A stretch of 64,000 bases of DNA, taken from NCBI RefSeq assembly GCF_022024235.1, contig NZ_CP091799.1, forward strand, positions 69,501 to 133,500, written 5' to 3'. The DNA is from Segatella baroniae B14. GTDB lineage: Bacteria; Bacteroidota; Bacteroidia; Bacteroidales; Bacteroidaceae. Numbering within the stretch: the stretch's first letter is position 1; every line of letters starts with the position of its first letter. The notes below the pieces were generated by a model that saw nothing but the letters and a program-made list of their open reading frames with translations, did not search any database and was not told the DNA's origin. This document shows positions 29,126 to 38,867 of the stretch, in pieces. Both the position numbers and the translations under genes were made by a program.

Positions 29126-30817
29126 ATGAAACTTAGAAATATATTTTTGGCATCTGCTGCGGGACTCCTTGCATTAAGTTCATGCTCAGACAAAATGAAT
29201 TATGAAGAGTATAATGTCTATGATGAGGCATATATTCAGGAGATGTTCGGTCGTGTAGGAGGATTTATGACCAAAATCTATAATGATATCGATTATGATT
29301 TTGGTAATTATTCTGGTGCAATGTTGAGTTCAGCGACAGATGAATCTGTATATTCACATCCAGGTAATGCTGTAGAGGATTTCTACAATGGTGCTTGGAG
29401 TGCTACAAATTCAAAAAACTCTTATTGGACAACAGCTTGGGATGGTATCAGTTATTGTAATTTGGTTCTTGATAACTTCTCTGGTTTGACTTTCCCAGAA
29501 TACCTTCTTGATGTGCATTATAAGGAGGAGATGAACCAATATAAGAACTATACATATGAGGCTCGTTGGGCTCGTGCTTATTTCTATTTTGAATTGGTTC
29601 GTCGTTATAAGAATATTCCTTTGAAAACAAAGCATATGGATGCAGACGAAGCCAATGCACTTCCTCAGGTATCATCTGACTCTATTTTCCAGTTTATTGA
29701 TGCGGAATGTGCAGCTATTCAAGATAGTATTGTTAAGGACTATACAGCTATTGGTTATCCTACAAAGTCTGAGACCGGTCGTGCTAACAAATTGGCTGTT
29801 ATGGCTCTTCGTGCACGAGCTGCTTTGTACCATGCTAGTCCTTTGTTTAATACTAACAATGATAAGAATTTGTGGCTTGAAGCAGCTAAACGTTGTAATG
29901 AAGTTATCGTTGAAGCTAAAAATGAGGGCAAAGGATTATCTAACGATTATGCTAAGATGTTTGGTAGCGACAGTTGGAGCGATGCTAATGCTCAGAAGGA
30001 AATTATCTTTGGTCGTCGTACAGCAGCCAGCAACTCTTTTGAGAAATATAATTTCCCAATTGGTCTTGAGAATGCAGGTGGTGGCAATTGCCCTACGCAA
30101 AACTTGGTAGATGCTTTCGAAATGACCAACGGTAAGGCTATAAATGAAGAGGGCAGTAATTATGATCCTCAGAATCCATATGCTAATCGTGATAAGCGTC
30201 TTGCTCTTATTGTGGCTCGTAACGGAGAAGTTTGGCCTGATCAAGAATTGGAGACATATGTTGGTGGTGCAAATTCTTCTTCTGTTACCTATGGTACTCC
30301 AACCAGTTATTATTTGAAGAAATACGTTAACCAGAGTACAATCATTAAGGCTAATGGTGCAAGTAGCTTCTATCATATTTGGATTACATTCCGTCTGGCA
30401 GAGTTCTATTTGAACTATGCAGAAGCTGCACTTAACTACACGGGTAGCGGCTATACTGCTCCTACAGGTTTGTCGATGACGGCAGCTCAAGCCATTAATA
30501 CGGTTCGTAAACGTGCTGGTCAACCTGATTTGGCTACAAATTTGGATTTTGATGCATTCAAGAAGAAGTATGAGAATGAACGTTTCGTAGAACTTGCTTT
30601 TGAGGGGCATCGCTTCTTTGATCTTCGTAGATGGAAGGAAGCTCCAGAATACTTGAAGACTATCAAAAAAATGACGATTACCAAGAATACAGATGGTAGT
30701 TTGACTTATACACCAGGTACTCTTGAGACACGTACTTGGAAGGATGCTTGGTATCTCTTCCCATTCCCTCAGAAGGATATCATGAACTGTAATTATGTTC
30801 AGAATCCAGGGTATTAA
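29126..30817 (+). CDS. susD: SusD/RagB-family surface lipoprotein
   Basis: The 563-residue lipoprotein has signal MKLRNIFLASAAGLLALSSC with lipobox LSSC. SusD family traits include YEARWARAYFYFELVRRYKNIP, ALRARAALYHASPLF and FVELAFEGHRFFDLRRWKE. It is the partner of the preceding short SusC. The start at 29126 is chosen for the signal peptide; it lies 19 bases after the susC stop. An imperfectly terminator-like hairpin follows at 30848-30875. Confidence 0.94.
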   Translation: MKLRNIFLASAAGLLALSSCSDKMNYEEYNVYDEAYIQEMFGRVGGFMTKIYNDIDYDFGNYSGAMLSSATDESVYSHPGNAVEDFYNGAWSATNSKNSYWTTAWDGISYCNLVLDNFSGLTFPEYLLDVHYKEEMNQYKNYTYEARWARAYFYFELVRRYKNIPLKTKHMDADEANALPQVSSDSIFQFIDAECAAIQDSIVKDYTAIGYPTKSETGRANKLAVMALRARAALYHASPLFNTNNDKNLWLEAAKRCNEVIVEAKNEGKGLSNDYAKMFGSDSWSDANAQKEIIFGRRTAASNSFEKYNFPIGLENAGGGNCPTQNLVDAFEMTNGKAINEEGSNYDPQNPYANRDKRLALIVARNGEVWPDQELETYVGGANSSSVTYGTPTSYYLKKYVNQSTIIKANGASSFYHIWITFRLAEFYLNYAEAALNYTGSGYTAPTGLSMTAAQAINTVRKRAGQPDLATNLDFDAFKKKYENERFVELAFEGHRFFDLRRWKEAPEYLKTIKKMTITKNTDGSLTYTPGTLETRTWKDAWYLFPFPQKDIMNCNYVQNPGY

Positions 30818-30847
30818 TGTGTTAACGACCTCATGATTTCATATTGT

Positions 30848-30875
30848 TTGGCTAAGGTTTTTATACCTTAGCCAA
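30848..30875 (+). other. Intercistronic hairpin without T run
   Basis: TTGGCTAAGG and CCTTAGCCAA form a perfect 10-bp stem around an 8-base loop between the second susD and the next gene. No T run follows, so it is more likely to be an RNA-stability or processing hairpin than a terminator. Confidence 0.55.
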
Positions 30876-30924
30876 TACTTAGTCTAATACTTTTTACAAA
30901 CTTAATAATTTAAACTTGTTATCT

Positions 30925-32937
30925 ATGAGAAAATTTTATCTTTTCTTGACAGCTCTTGTTGCTTTTGCAACGAGTGCAAATGCGAGTATTAAAGTCCTGT
31001 ATAATCAGAACTTTGAGGCGGCTACAGATGTTGCTTCTACTCAATGGGTATCTCCATCAGCAGCAGCAGGGTTGTCTATTAGTGGTGATCAGTTTGGTAA
31101 ATTTATTCGGTTCACTCAAAGTGGTAATGACCGTTCTGCTCATTTGCTTTGGGGTACAGACTTGATTAAGAGTGAAAATGTTGCTAGTTATACAGTATCG
31201 TTTGACATGAGTGCGACTGCTTGGGGTAACAACCATTCAACGACAGAGTATACCATCATGAGTGATGAGACCAATTGTACGAAAAAGCCAAATAATAACT
31301 TTCGAGCTAATAGTGCAAACTGGTTGTTTGACTTGACACAAATACCTGAGGCTAGTGGTGGTAAGGCTTTAGCTGCTACCGGTGATCAGGTCTTTGCTAT
31401 TAATGGTGATTCTGCATACACAGTTACATTATCTTCAGGTGTTTTCTATAAAGTTACCCTTGATATTGATACGATAGCTCGTACTGTTGATTGGAAAATT
31501 GAGAATCCTGCTAAAGAAGTGACAGTTGCGTCTAATACTTATACTGTTCCAGAGGGAACAAGCATGATTGCGACTGGTCTTTATTTCCTCGGTGCTCGTT
31601 TTAACCATAATCAGGTTTTCGATAATATCAGAGTTAGTACTTATGTAGATGAGGATGTCGCAAATAACCCTTCTGTGGCTCTAACTGGTATTAATAATCA
31701 GCAGCGTATTTACAAGATTCAATTCCTGAAGGGTGAAACTCTTCATTTGAGCTTCCAAGGAAACGAACTTGATCCTATATCATTTGCTGACTGTGATGGT
31801 AATTATGTTTGGTCAAATAATCCAAATTTTAATCCGGAAAATGAGGAATTAGTGAATGATGCGTGTGCTACTGGTACATTAGTTGCATGGACAACTTCTG
31901 GTAGTGCAACTTCTGAAAAGATTTCTGAGGAGGTTTCTAACGAAATCATTGCCCTTCCTGCTGCTGCTTTATCAGTAACTAACGTTACTGAAGGTTTTGG
32001 TAAAACTTATACAATGACTGTTGATAATAGTTCAACTCCACTTTTGCCTACAGTTTTTGTGGACTATACATTTACACCTTCTGATGGTGGTGATGTTCTT
32101 AAAGGTTCTGATTTGAAGACAGGTTCTTCTATTGAAGTCCCTTCAAAGGGAACTCTTGAATTGGTTTCAAAGGCATTTGGTTATGGTGAAACTAAGACAA
32201 CTATTGTTAACGATGTAGAATATGCTCAATCAGCTGATTATGACTTTGCTCATATGACTATTCCTGTAGGCTTTAATGAAGATGGTAAGGTAACAGGAAA
32301 TTATGCTACTTATGGCCGTCTCTATGGTAACCAGGAAGGTACAGAAGTAGTTGATGAAACAACAGGTAATACTACTTATACCAAACTAACATACAATGAT
32401 ATTATACAGTATACCAAGAAATCTTCAGAGTGGACAGATTCAATTCTTGTAGATAAAGTAGCTTTCACAGCTATCCCTTCTGTTAATGTTCATATTTGGC
32501 CAGGTGTTGGTTTGAATCTCGAAGGTAGAAAAGGTGATGATTTATCAGGCTCATGGATTACAAGTTTGTATTTAACCGTTAATGGTCTTACCTCTGATGA
32601 TATCGTTTTGGTTTCTTCTTTGAGCAACTATGGTTCAAACTCTTTGCATCCAGTAGTAGCTACTCTTGATGATTATGTAGCAGCTCATAATGCTCCTATA
32701 ACAAGTGTTTTGAAGGGAAATGATCAGATTGCTCTTTATCGTATCTCTGATGTAATTGCTCGTATTTTAGTTATGAGTCCAAAGAAGAATGCTACTGGAA
32801 TTAGTGAAGTTTCTGTTGAAGAGAATAAGTTGAATGCAGATGCTCCTATCTATACCATCAGTGGTGTTCGTGTAAGTAAAAATAACTTGAAGGCTGGCGT
32901 TTACGTTCAGAATGGAAAGAAATTTGTTGTTAGGTAA
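30925..32937 (+). CDS. Secreted protein of unknown function with T9SS-type tail
   Basis: This 670-residue protein has a signal peptide (MRKFYLFLTALVAFATSANA). Residues about 22-240 look like a jelly-roll, concanavalin-type domain (KVLYNQNFEAATDV... ending VFDNIRVSTYVDE). The middle holds beta-rich Ig-like segments. The end (IYTISGVRV, then LKAGVYVQNGKKFVVR) is the Prevotella-type C-terminal sorting signal for type IX secretion. It has no recognisable catalytic motif. Its place between SusCD and the PL11 lyase suggests a surface pectin-binding or helper protein; that is inference. The start at 30925 follows no clear ribosome binding site. Confidence 0.7.
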   Translation: MRKFYLFLTALVAFATSANASIKVLYNQNFEAATDVASTQWVSPSAAAGLSISGDQFGKFIRFTQSGNDRSAHLLWGTDLIKSENVASYTVSFDMSATAWGNNHSTTEYTIMSDETNCTKKPNNNFRANSANWLFDLTQIPEASGGKALAATGDQVFAINGDSAYTVTLSSGVFYKVTLDIDTIARTVDWKIENPAKEVTVASNTYTVPEGTSMIATGLYFLGARFNHNQVFDNIRVSTYVDEDVANNPSVALTGINNQQRIYKIQFLKGETLHLSFQGNELDPISFADCDGNYVWSNNPNFNPENEELVNDACATGTLVAWTTSGSATSEKISEEVSNEIIALPAAALSVTNVTEGFGKTYTMTVDNSSTPLLPTVFVDYTFTPSDGGDVLKGSDLKTGSSIEVPSKGTLELVSKAFGYGETKTTIVNDVEYAQSADYDFAHMTIPVGFNEDGKVTGNYATYGRLYGNQEGTEVVDETTGNTTYTKLTYNDIIQYTKKSSEWTDSILVDKVAFTAIPSVNVHIWPGVGLNLEGRKGDDLSGSWITSLYLTVNGLTSDDIVLVSSLSNYGSNSLHPVVATLDDYVAAHNAPITSVLKGNDQIALYRISDVIARILVMSPKKNATGISEVSVEENKLNADAPIYTISGVRVSKNNLKAGVYVQNGKKFVVR

Positions 32938-32961
32938 TTTTTTATATAACATTCTTTTTAA

Positions 32962-32996
32962 TCCTCTTCTCCCTATGGAGAAGAGGACTTTTTTTA
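32962..32996 (+). terminator. Terminator after the T9SS-tailed protein
   Basis: TCCTCTTCTCC (32962-32972) pairs with GGAGAAGAGGA (32977-32987) and is followed by seven T after a single C. It ends the susCD-secreted protein unit. Confidence 0.9.
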
Positions 32997-33056
32997 TACC
33001 TGTCAAAATTTCGGGTTAAAAATCAAATTTCTTGGTATGAATAATTCTATTATTTG

Positions 33057-33064
33057 TAATTTTG
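33057..33064 (+). promoter_or_regulatory. -7 box (TAATTTTG) for the PL11 fusion gene
   Basis: TAATTTTG matches TAnnTTTG and lies 36 bases before the ATG at 33101. A TTGG at 33032-33035 lies near, but slightly too far for, the -33 position. Confidence 0.5.
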
Positions 33065-33100
33065 CATACAGAACCTAATAATGTATAAAACCTAATTAAT

Positions 33101-36100
33101 ATGATTAAAAAGACTTTTCTAGCAGCTTTATTAGCGATGTCTGCTACGATGGGCGTTCAGGCTCAACGCTTTATGGATACCCTTGATCGTGGTCTTATTG
33201 CAGTAAAGTCAACCTCTGGGGTGTATGTCAGTTGGCGAATTTATGGAACTGAATATTATGGTGTTGCTTATAATATTTATCGCGATGGTATCAAGTTAAA
33301 CACAGTTCCTTTGTATGTTTCTAACTTTACGGATGAAACTGGTAACGAATCTAGTAAGTATACGGTTTCCGCTGTTGTAAATGGCGTAGAGCAGGAACAG
33401 AGTAAACCGGTGCCAGTTTGGCAAAATGACTATTTGGTAATACCTAAAGCTAAACGTATTTCTAATGATGGTGTAACGGATATTACTGATTATTTTGAAC
33501 CTAATGATGCAACTTTTGCAGATGTTGATGGTGATGGCGAAATGGAAGTTATCATCAAAGAATGGAACGATGTTGATCATAATGCAGGTTTTCCTGCTGA
33601 TGGAAAAGATTTTGATCGTATCGAGGTTTATAAATTAGATGGTACTTTACTATGGTGGATAGATTGTGGTCCTAATCTTACCGATTTCCAACATAATGAA
33701 ACAAATATAGCGCTTTATGATTGGGATATGGACGGTAAAGCTGAGGCTATAATGCGTGCTGCTGATGGTACAGTTATACATATGGCTGATGGTACGACAC
33801 AGGTTATTGGTGATAAAACCGTGAATTGGCGTAATGATAATACGATAAATACTTCAGCTTATTTCGTACACAAAGGAGATGAGTATCTTGTTTATATGAA
33901 TGGTCAGACAGGTAAGCCTTACTCTGTCAGCCCTTACCCATTGAAGCGACTAGAAGCTAATGAAACTAGCCTTGAGGCTGCTTGGGGGGATGGTTATGGT
34001 CACCGTTCTACAAAAAACTTCTTTGGTGCGCCTTATTTTGATGGAAAAAAACCAAGTATTTTCCTGGCTCGCGGTATCTATACTCGTCATAAGATGATAG
34101 CTCTTGATGTCGATCCTTCTACCCATCAGTTGACTACCCGTTGGACTTGGAACTGTAATGATGCTTCTTCTAAGTGGTACGGTCAGGGCTATCACAACTA
34201 TGCCGTAGCTGATGTAGATATGGATGGCCGCGACGAAATCGTTTTCGGTTCAATGGTAATCGATGATAGTGGTAAGGGTTTGAGCACAACAGGACTTGGG
34301 CATGGAGATGCCGAACATGTAAGTGATTACAATCCATATGTACCTGGTCTGGAAATCTATGCATGTAATGAAGATAATCCTGCCAATAACTATCGTGATG
34401 CAACTACCAGTAAGATTTACTATCGTTTGGCGGGTGGTAGCGATGATGGCCGTTCTATGGCAGGTAATTTTACGAATGACATACCTGGTGCGATTGGCTT
34501 TAGTGGTCATGATACCCCAATTAGCTGTGTGACTAACAATCATGTAGAAGGTATCAGTAGTAGTGGTGTAACTTTGAATTTCCGAACTTATTGGGACGGT
34601 GATCTCTGTGATGAGAGTTTTAACGGTAATGCCACCCGTAATGGTCAGGGTGTTATTTATAAGTATGGTCAAGGTGCTATCAAGACTTTTGCCGATACTT
34701 ATACTAACAATGATACTAAGGCTACACCTTGTTTCCAAGGTGATATCTTTGGTGACTGGCGCGAGGAAATCGCTATGCGTGATAAAGATAATAATTTACG
34801 TATTGAGACAACTACAATACCTACACAATGGCGCAATTATACTTTGCTTCACGATCCACAGTATCGTAATGCTATGGTCTGGCAAATGAATGGTTATAAC
34901 CAGCCACCTGCTGTGAGTTATTTCTTAGGTGAAATGGAAGGTATTACAGTGGCCCCACCTCCTGCTACTAAGATGGGTAAAGAAGTTATTGCTGCAGGTG
35001 GTACAATTTCTACAGCTTATAATAGTAAGCAGGTTCTGCTTGACGAAACAGCTGATGCTGAATATACTGTGGCAGAAGGTGTTTCTCCAGCGATCTTCTT
35101 TGATAACGCTCCGTCATGGGTAAAAGGCCATGATGATAACGATGCTATTGAGTATATTACCTATAAGCATACCTTAAAAGGTGGAGCCTTTGCTGGCGGT
35201 ACTTGCGTTGTTAAGCAGGGAGATGGCGAATTAACCCTTCCTAATGTAGAGCAGACCTATACTGGTAATACCGATGTCTGGGCTGGTACTGTAAATTTTG
35301 ATGGTACGATGAAGAACAGTCGAGTTTGGTTGAATCGTTTTACTACACTGAATTCGAATGGAGGTAAATTTTTAAATGGTATTGTGGCAGACTATGGTGC
35401 AACTGTTCGTCCTGGTGGAAAAGAGGTCAAGGGTACTATTGAGACCGATTCTTTGAAGTTGAATTTCGGTTCTATTATAGATTTCGATGTCTTCGCCGAT
35501 GGTACATCTGATATGATTACGACTAATGTACTTGAGTTAGAAAAGAAGGATTGGAAAGTTGGTCCTGCGTATTTGGTTCCACGTTTCAATATTACATTCA
35601 ATGGTGAGGTGAAGGCTGGTACCTATACTATAGCTAAAGTAGGTAAAATTCAAGGTGCCTCATGGAGTGATGTTAAACTTACTGGTTTGGCTGGTCACAA
35701 GGGTTCTCTTTCTTATGAGAATGGTGAAATTAAGTTGACTATTGCTGATCTTCGTGATGCAACTTCTGTAGAGTGGACAGGTGATAAAGATGCGACCTGG
35801 CAATTAGCTGATAAGGAAAACTTCAAGAATGTAAGTACAGGTGATGATGACGTCTTTGTTTCAGGTGATCAAGTAATCTTCCGTGATGGTGCAAGTAATG
35901 CAACTGTTAAGATTGAAGAGCCTGTTTCACCAGCATCAGTAACCTTTGCTAATACTACTCTGGAATATACTTTAACAGGCGATAGTATAGTCGGAACTTC
36001 TAGTATTACCAAGAATGGTAATGCTAATGTGAATATCAATAATGTCAACACATTTACGGGTTCAACCAATATTTATGGCGGTTCTATTACAGTTAATAGT

Positions 36101-37648
36101 CTAGGACAGGCTAATGGTGTAAACTATGGTGCCTTTGGTAAATATACCAATACGATATATTTGAATGGTGGAACCTTAATTCCTTCTGCATCTTTCACTA
36201 CAGATCATCCTTTTGTTCTCAATACAAATGGAGGTACAATACAGACAGGAGAGGGTGTCACGATGACGATAGGATCTTCGATTAAAGGAAAGGGATATTC
36301 ATTAACCAAAGAAGGTGCTGGTACGCTTGTACTTGCTCCAACAGCTGATTATGAAAACCTTATTGTGAATGGTGGTACAGTCCATATTCAGGAAACTGGA
36401 GATAAGCATGGTGTTCCAACAAACATAACCTTGAACAATTCAACGTTGAATGATGTTGATGGAATGTATTCATATTCTAGTAACTCTGCTAATGTGGTGG
36501 TTCCTGAAGAATCAACATCTGCATGGTATCTTGATTCAAGATGTGATTATAAGGGCAAACTGACAGGAGCTGGAACATTAAACCTCTATGCTCGTAATAT
36601 CCGAAATATTATAACAGGTAACTGGAGTGCATTTACCGGTACGATTAATGTGAATGCCAATAAAACAGGTTCTTATACTCCTGTGTTGTACTTTGCTAAC
36701 TCAAATGGATTGAAAAATGCAACTTTGAATGTTGCTTGTGAGTTTAGTTGTACGAATCCAAACAGTTCTGGTAGTAAATACAATGTTACTATTGGTAACC
36801 TTAAGGGAGGTGGCACATTAAGTGGTGCAGGAACGTGGACGATAGGTACATTAAACCAAGATATTACTTATAATGGTATATTCTCTGGTGGTAAGATTAT
36901 GAAGACTGGTGATGGTGTTTGGACGATGAGCAAACTTCAGCAAGGAGTAGGTGGACAGACTACAGTAAATGGTGGTGTGCTCAACTTGAGTAATTCTTCT
37001 TCCAAGGATCTTTTCTTCGGTGATAATGATGTAGTCGCTTCTGGTACAGGTACACTTGCCGGTCAAGCTTATGTTCGTAACATCTATGTGAATAATGGTG
37101 GAACCATTGCTCCAGGCAATTATACTCAGGAATTAAAGACTGGTAGTTTGAAGGCTCAAAGTAGTATTTTCTGCTATGAAGGTTCTACTGCTAAATTTAT
37201 GATTCGTCGTGCAAATAGCGCAACAAGTAGTTCTGCTTTACAAGCAGGTAGTATGGTGTCGATTGCGGGTAATATTGTTGTTGAAAATTATACCCGTAGC
37301 TATGCCTTGCGGGCTGGCGACAGCTTTACCTTATGGACAGCAAATAGCTATAGTGGAACTCCTACAAGTATTACCTTACCTGAACTTCCAGAAAACTTAG
37401 CATGGGATACTTCTGAATTGTTGCAGCCTACAGGTGTTATTAAAGTGGTTGAGGCTACTACTGGTATTGATAATATTGCAGTTAATCAGACCATTTCTGG
37501 ATCTGTTTATACGGTTAATGGTATTAAGGTGGCTAATATTACAACAACTAAGGCTAATGCTGCAAGAGATATTAAGAAGATTACAGGAGCAGATGGTGTA
37601 TATGTTATCCGTTCGGCTCAGGGAAGCTTTAAAGTAACTGTAAAGTAA
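33101..37648 (+). CDS. PL11 rhamnogalacturonan lyase fused to autotransporter-type beta-strand repeats and a T9SS tail
   Basis: The protein is 1,515 residues. After a signal peptide (cut near VQA-QRF), residues about 22-620 form a PL11 rhamnogalacturonan lyase: MDTLDRGLIAVKSTSGVYVSW, TFADVDGDGEMEVIIKEW, GHGDAEHVSDYNP, YWDGDLCDE and FGDWREEIAMRD, with many Ca-binding DxDxDG loops. Residues about 640-1440 hold several autotransporter-associated beta-strand repeats (for example GSTNIYGGSITVNSLGQAN, LTKEGAGTLVL, ENLIVNGGTVHI, GGTLSGAGTWTIG, TTVNGGVLNLSN). The end (SVYTVNGIKV... DGVYVIRSAQGSFKVTVK) is a T9SS-type sorting signal. It should act outside the cell on the rhamnogalacturonan-I backbone. 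Such repeats are normally seen in type V autotransporters; here no transporter barrel is present. A lipoprotein gene follows after 22 bases. Confidence 0.9.
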   Translation: MIKKTFLAALLAMSATMGVQAQRFMDTLDRGLIAVKSTSGVYVSWRIYGTEYYGVAYNIYRDGIKLNTVPLYVSNFTDETGNESSKYTVSAVVNGVEQEQSKPVPVWQNDYLVIPKAKRISNDGVTDITDYFEPNDATFADVDGDGEMEVIIKEWNDVDHNAGFPADGKDFDRIEVYKLDGTLLWWIDCGPNLTDFQHNETNIALYDWDMDGKAEAIMRAADGTVIHMADGTTQVIGDKTVNWRNDNTINTSAYFVHKGDEYLVYMNGQTGKPYSVSPYPLKRLEANETSLEAAWGDGYGHRSTKNFFGAPYFDGKKPSIFLARGIYTRHKMIALDVDPSTHQLTTRWTWNCNDASSKWYGQGYHNYAVADVDMDGRDEIVFGSMVIDDSGKGLSTTGLGHGDAEHVSDYNPYVPGLEIYACNEDNPANNYRDATTSKIYYRLAGGSDDGRSMAGNFTNDIPGAIGFSGHDTPISCVTNNHVEGISSSGVTLNFRTYWDGDLCDESFNGNATRNGQGVIYKYGQGAIKTFADTYTNNDTKATPCFQGDIFGDWREEIAMRDKDNNLRIETTTIPTQWRNYTLLHDPQYRNAMVWQMNGYNQPPAVSYFLGEMEGITVAPPPATKMGKEVIAAGGTISTAYNSKQVLLDETADAEYTVAEGVSPAIFFDNAPSWVKGHDDNDAIEYITYKHTLKGGAFAGGTCVVKQGDGELTLPNVEQTYTGNTDVWAGTVNFDGTMKNSRVWLNRFTTLNSNGGKFLNGIVADYGATVRPGGKEVKGTIETDSLKLNFGSIIDFDVFADGTSDMITTNVLELEKKDWKVGPAYLVPRFNITFNGEVKAGTYTIAKVGKIQGASWSDVKLTGLAGHKGSLSYENGEIKLTIADLRDATSVEWTGDKDATWQLADKENFKNVSTGDDDVFVSGDQVIFRDGASNATVKIEEPVSPASVTFANTTLEYTLTGDSIVGTSSITKNGNANVNINNVNTFTGSTNIYGGSITVNSLGQANGVNYGAFGKYTNTIYLNGGTLIPSASFTTDHPFVLNTNGGTIQTGEGVTMTIGSSIKGKGYSLTKEGAGTLVLAPTADYENLIVNGGTVHIQETGDKHGVPTNITLNNSTLNDVDGMYSYSSNSANVVVPEESTSAWYLDSRCDYKGKLTGAGTLNLYARNIRNIITGNWSAFTGTINVNANKTGSYTPVLYFANSNGLKNATLNVACEFSCTNPNSSGSKYNVTIGNLKGGGTLSGAGTWTIGTLNQDITYNGIFSGGKIMKTGDGVWTMSKLQQGVGGQTTVNGGVLNLSNSSSKDLFFGDNDVVASGTGTLAGQAYVRNIYVNNGGTIAPGNYTQELKTGSLKAQSSIFCYEGSTAKFMIRRANSATSSSALQAGSMVSIAGNIVVENYTRSYALRAGDSFTLWTANSYSGTPTSITLPELPENLAWDTSELLQPTGVIKVVEATTGIDNIAVNQTISGSVYTVNGIKVANITTTKANAARDIKKITGADGVYVIRSAQGSFKVTVK

Positions 37649-37670
37649 TGCTATTATAATCGATATAAAT

Positions 37671-38273
37671 ATGAAAAAGATTCAAACTCTGCTATTAACT
37701 CTATGTCTGCTTATGGCAGGCATAGAGTTTTCATCTTGTTCTTCTGATACGGTCAATACTGATACTTGGGGCAGTGGTGTTGCTGCTATGTTTCAGAATA
37801 TGAAGGGCAATTATAGTTGCTATCTTGATATGCCTGATAATACCCGTAAGTCGCTCAATATTGCTATATCTGATGTTACAAAGAATAGCTATGGAACGGC
37901 TGTTCAGGTTGTAGATTTTCCAATTGATGTGATATTAAGTAAGCTTTACCCGAATGACTATCAGTATGTTTCATCTGTCAATGTTGATACCTATGAGTCT
38001 CCTATTGATAGTGTGGGCGCTTCGAGTTCTGTCTTTTTACTATTCAAAACAAATAATGACTATACAGAAAACCTTAATTTTAGTTTTGTAAGGGATGGCG
38101 TTTCTCATCAAGGTTGGGCTAAAGTATCTGTACAGGGGGTATATACATATACCAATAATAATATGACTTTTTATTTCTCTGTTAATGATTTAGTATTAGA
38201 CGATCAGGATAAATCAAACTTGACTCCGATTTTATTTCAGGCAGAAGGAACAAAAACGTCCTCGACTAAGTAA
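37671..38273 (+). CDS. Lipoprotein of unknown function
   Basis: This 200-residue protein has a type II signal peptide with lipobox FSSC (Cys around residue 23) followed by Ser-Ser-Asp. The remainder is predicted beta-rich (LNIAISDVTKNSYGTAVQV, then NMTFYFSVNDLVLDD). It resembles small Bacteroidetes lipoproteins of the DUF4840 kind, but the match is not certain from reading alone. It is 22 bases after the PL11 fusion gene and is followed by a terminator, so the two form one unit. A role in holding or assisting the lyase is only a guess. Confidence 0.65.
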   Translation: MKKIQTLLLTLCLLMAGIEFSSCSSDTVNTDTWGSGVAAMFQNMKGNYSCYLDMPDNTRKSLNIAISDVTKNSYGTAVQVVDFPIDVILSKLYPNDYQYVSSVNVDTYESPIDSVGASSSVFLLFKTNNDYTENLNFSFVRDGVSHQGWAKVSVQGVYTYTNNNMTFYFSVNDLVLDDQDKSNLTPILFQAEGTKTSSTK

Positions 38274-38309
38274 CAAAGTAAGTCAAAATAATACACCGAT
38301 CGAACGATG

Positions 38310-38360
38310 AATACAGTCCTTATTTCGATGCATGTCGAAAAAAAGACTGTATTTTTTTTT
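38310..38360 (+). terminator. Terminator after the lipoprotein gene
   Basis: AATACAGTC (38310-38318) pairs with GACTGTATT (38345-38353), with an inner hairpin TTTCGA-TGCATG-TCGAAA, and a run of nine T follows. Confidence 0.85.
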
Positions 38361-38502
38361 ACAAGAACGGTCTTGTAGTTTGCGTATTTGTAGCTGATAT
38401 GTTAGAAGGACTCAAATATGCAAATTTTGAGGCGTTTTTATATCTGTCTGAATATCAGCACGTTATGCGTTTATTGTTTCGTGGGCTAAATAAATGGGCG
38501 CC

Positions 38503-38605
38503 AAAACCACAGGTCCTAGGGGTCGAAACCTAAGACTTTGTTCGCTAAACTCTATGACCTTATCGCATTAACCCTAAGCTTTCGACCCCTAGGACCTATG
38601 GTTTT
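38503..38605. repeat. Large imperfect inverted repeat (26-bp arms)
   Basis: The arms 38503-38528 and 38580-38605 are complementary at 25 of 26 positions; the core of each is the palindrome-containing GGTCCTAGGGGTCG. The spacer is 51 bases and contains the related pieces CCTAAG and CCCTAAG. No T run follows, so it is not a simple terminator. It could be a REP/MITE-like element or a large operator. No target-site duplication was seen. Confidence 0.75.
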
Positions 38606-38810
38606 GTCGGGAGAGAAAATCGAGGGGTGAAAAAAAGACCAAACAGGCTGACCAAAAGTTGAATATTTTGAGCTAGATGACGACTTTTGGAGGCTATGTT
38701 TTTTTTGATTTTTTTATTAAGATTTTAGCAGAGCTTACCTCTTTCTTCTTTTGGAGCACGGATATGAGGTGAAAAATCAAATTTTAAGGGTCTGTTTTTA
38801 TTTGTTTGCG

Positions 38811-38818
38811 TATTTTTG
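38811..38818 (+). promoter_or_regulatory. -7 box (TATTTTTG) for the second PL11 gene
   Basis: TATTTTTG fits TAnnTTTG and ends 49 bases before the ATG at 38868. The motif sits in a T-rich tract, which lowers confidence. Confidence 0.45.
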
Positions 38819-38867
38819 CAAATAACCATAACAATCTCATAAATAGGCTAAAATCTAAAATACACTC

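Larger units (their letters stand above)
38274..38867. other. 594-base intergenic region with three hairpins
   Basis: No believable gene was seen here. The region holds a terminator (38310-38360), a large inverted repeat (38503-38605), a smaller inverted repeat CCAAAAGT / ACTTTTGG (38652-38659 and 38683-38690) and the -7 box of the next gene (38811-38818). It is by far the longest non-repetitive gap in the pectin locus. Confidence 0.7.
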
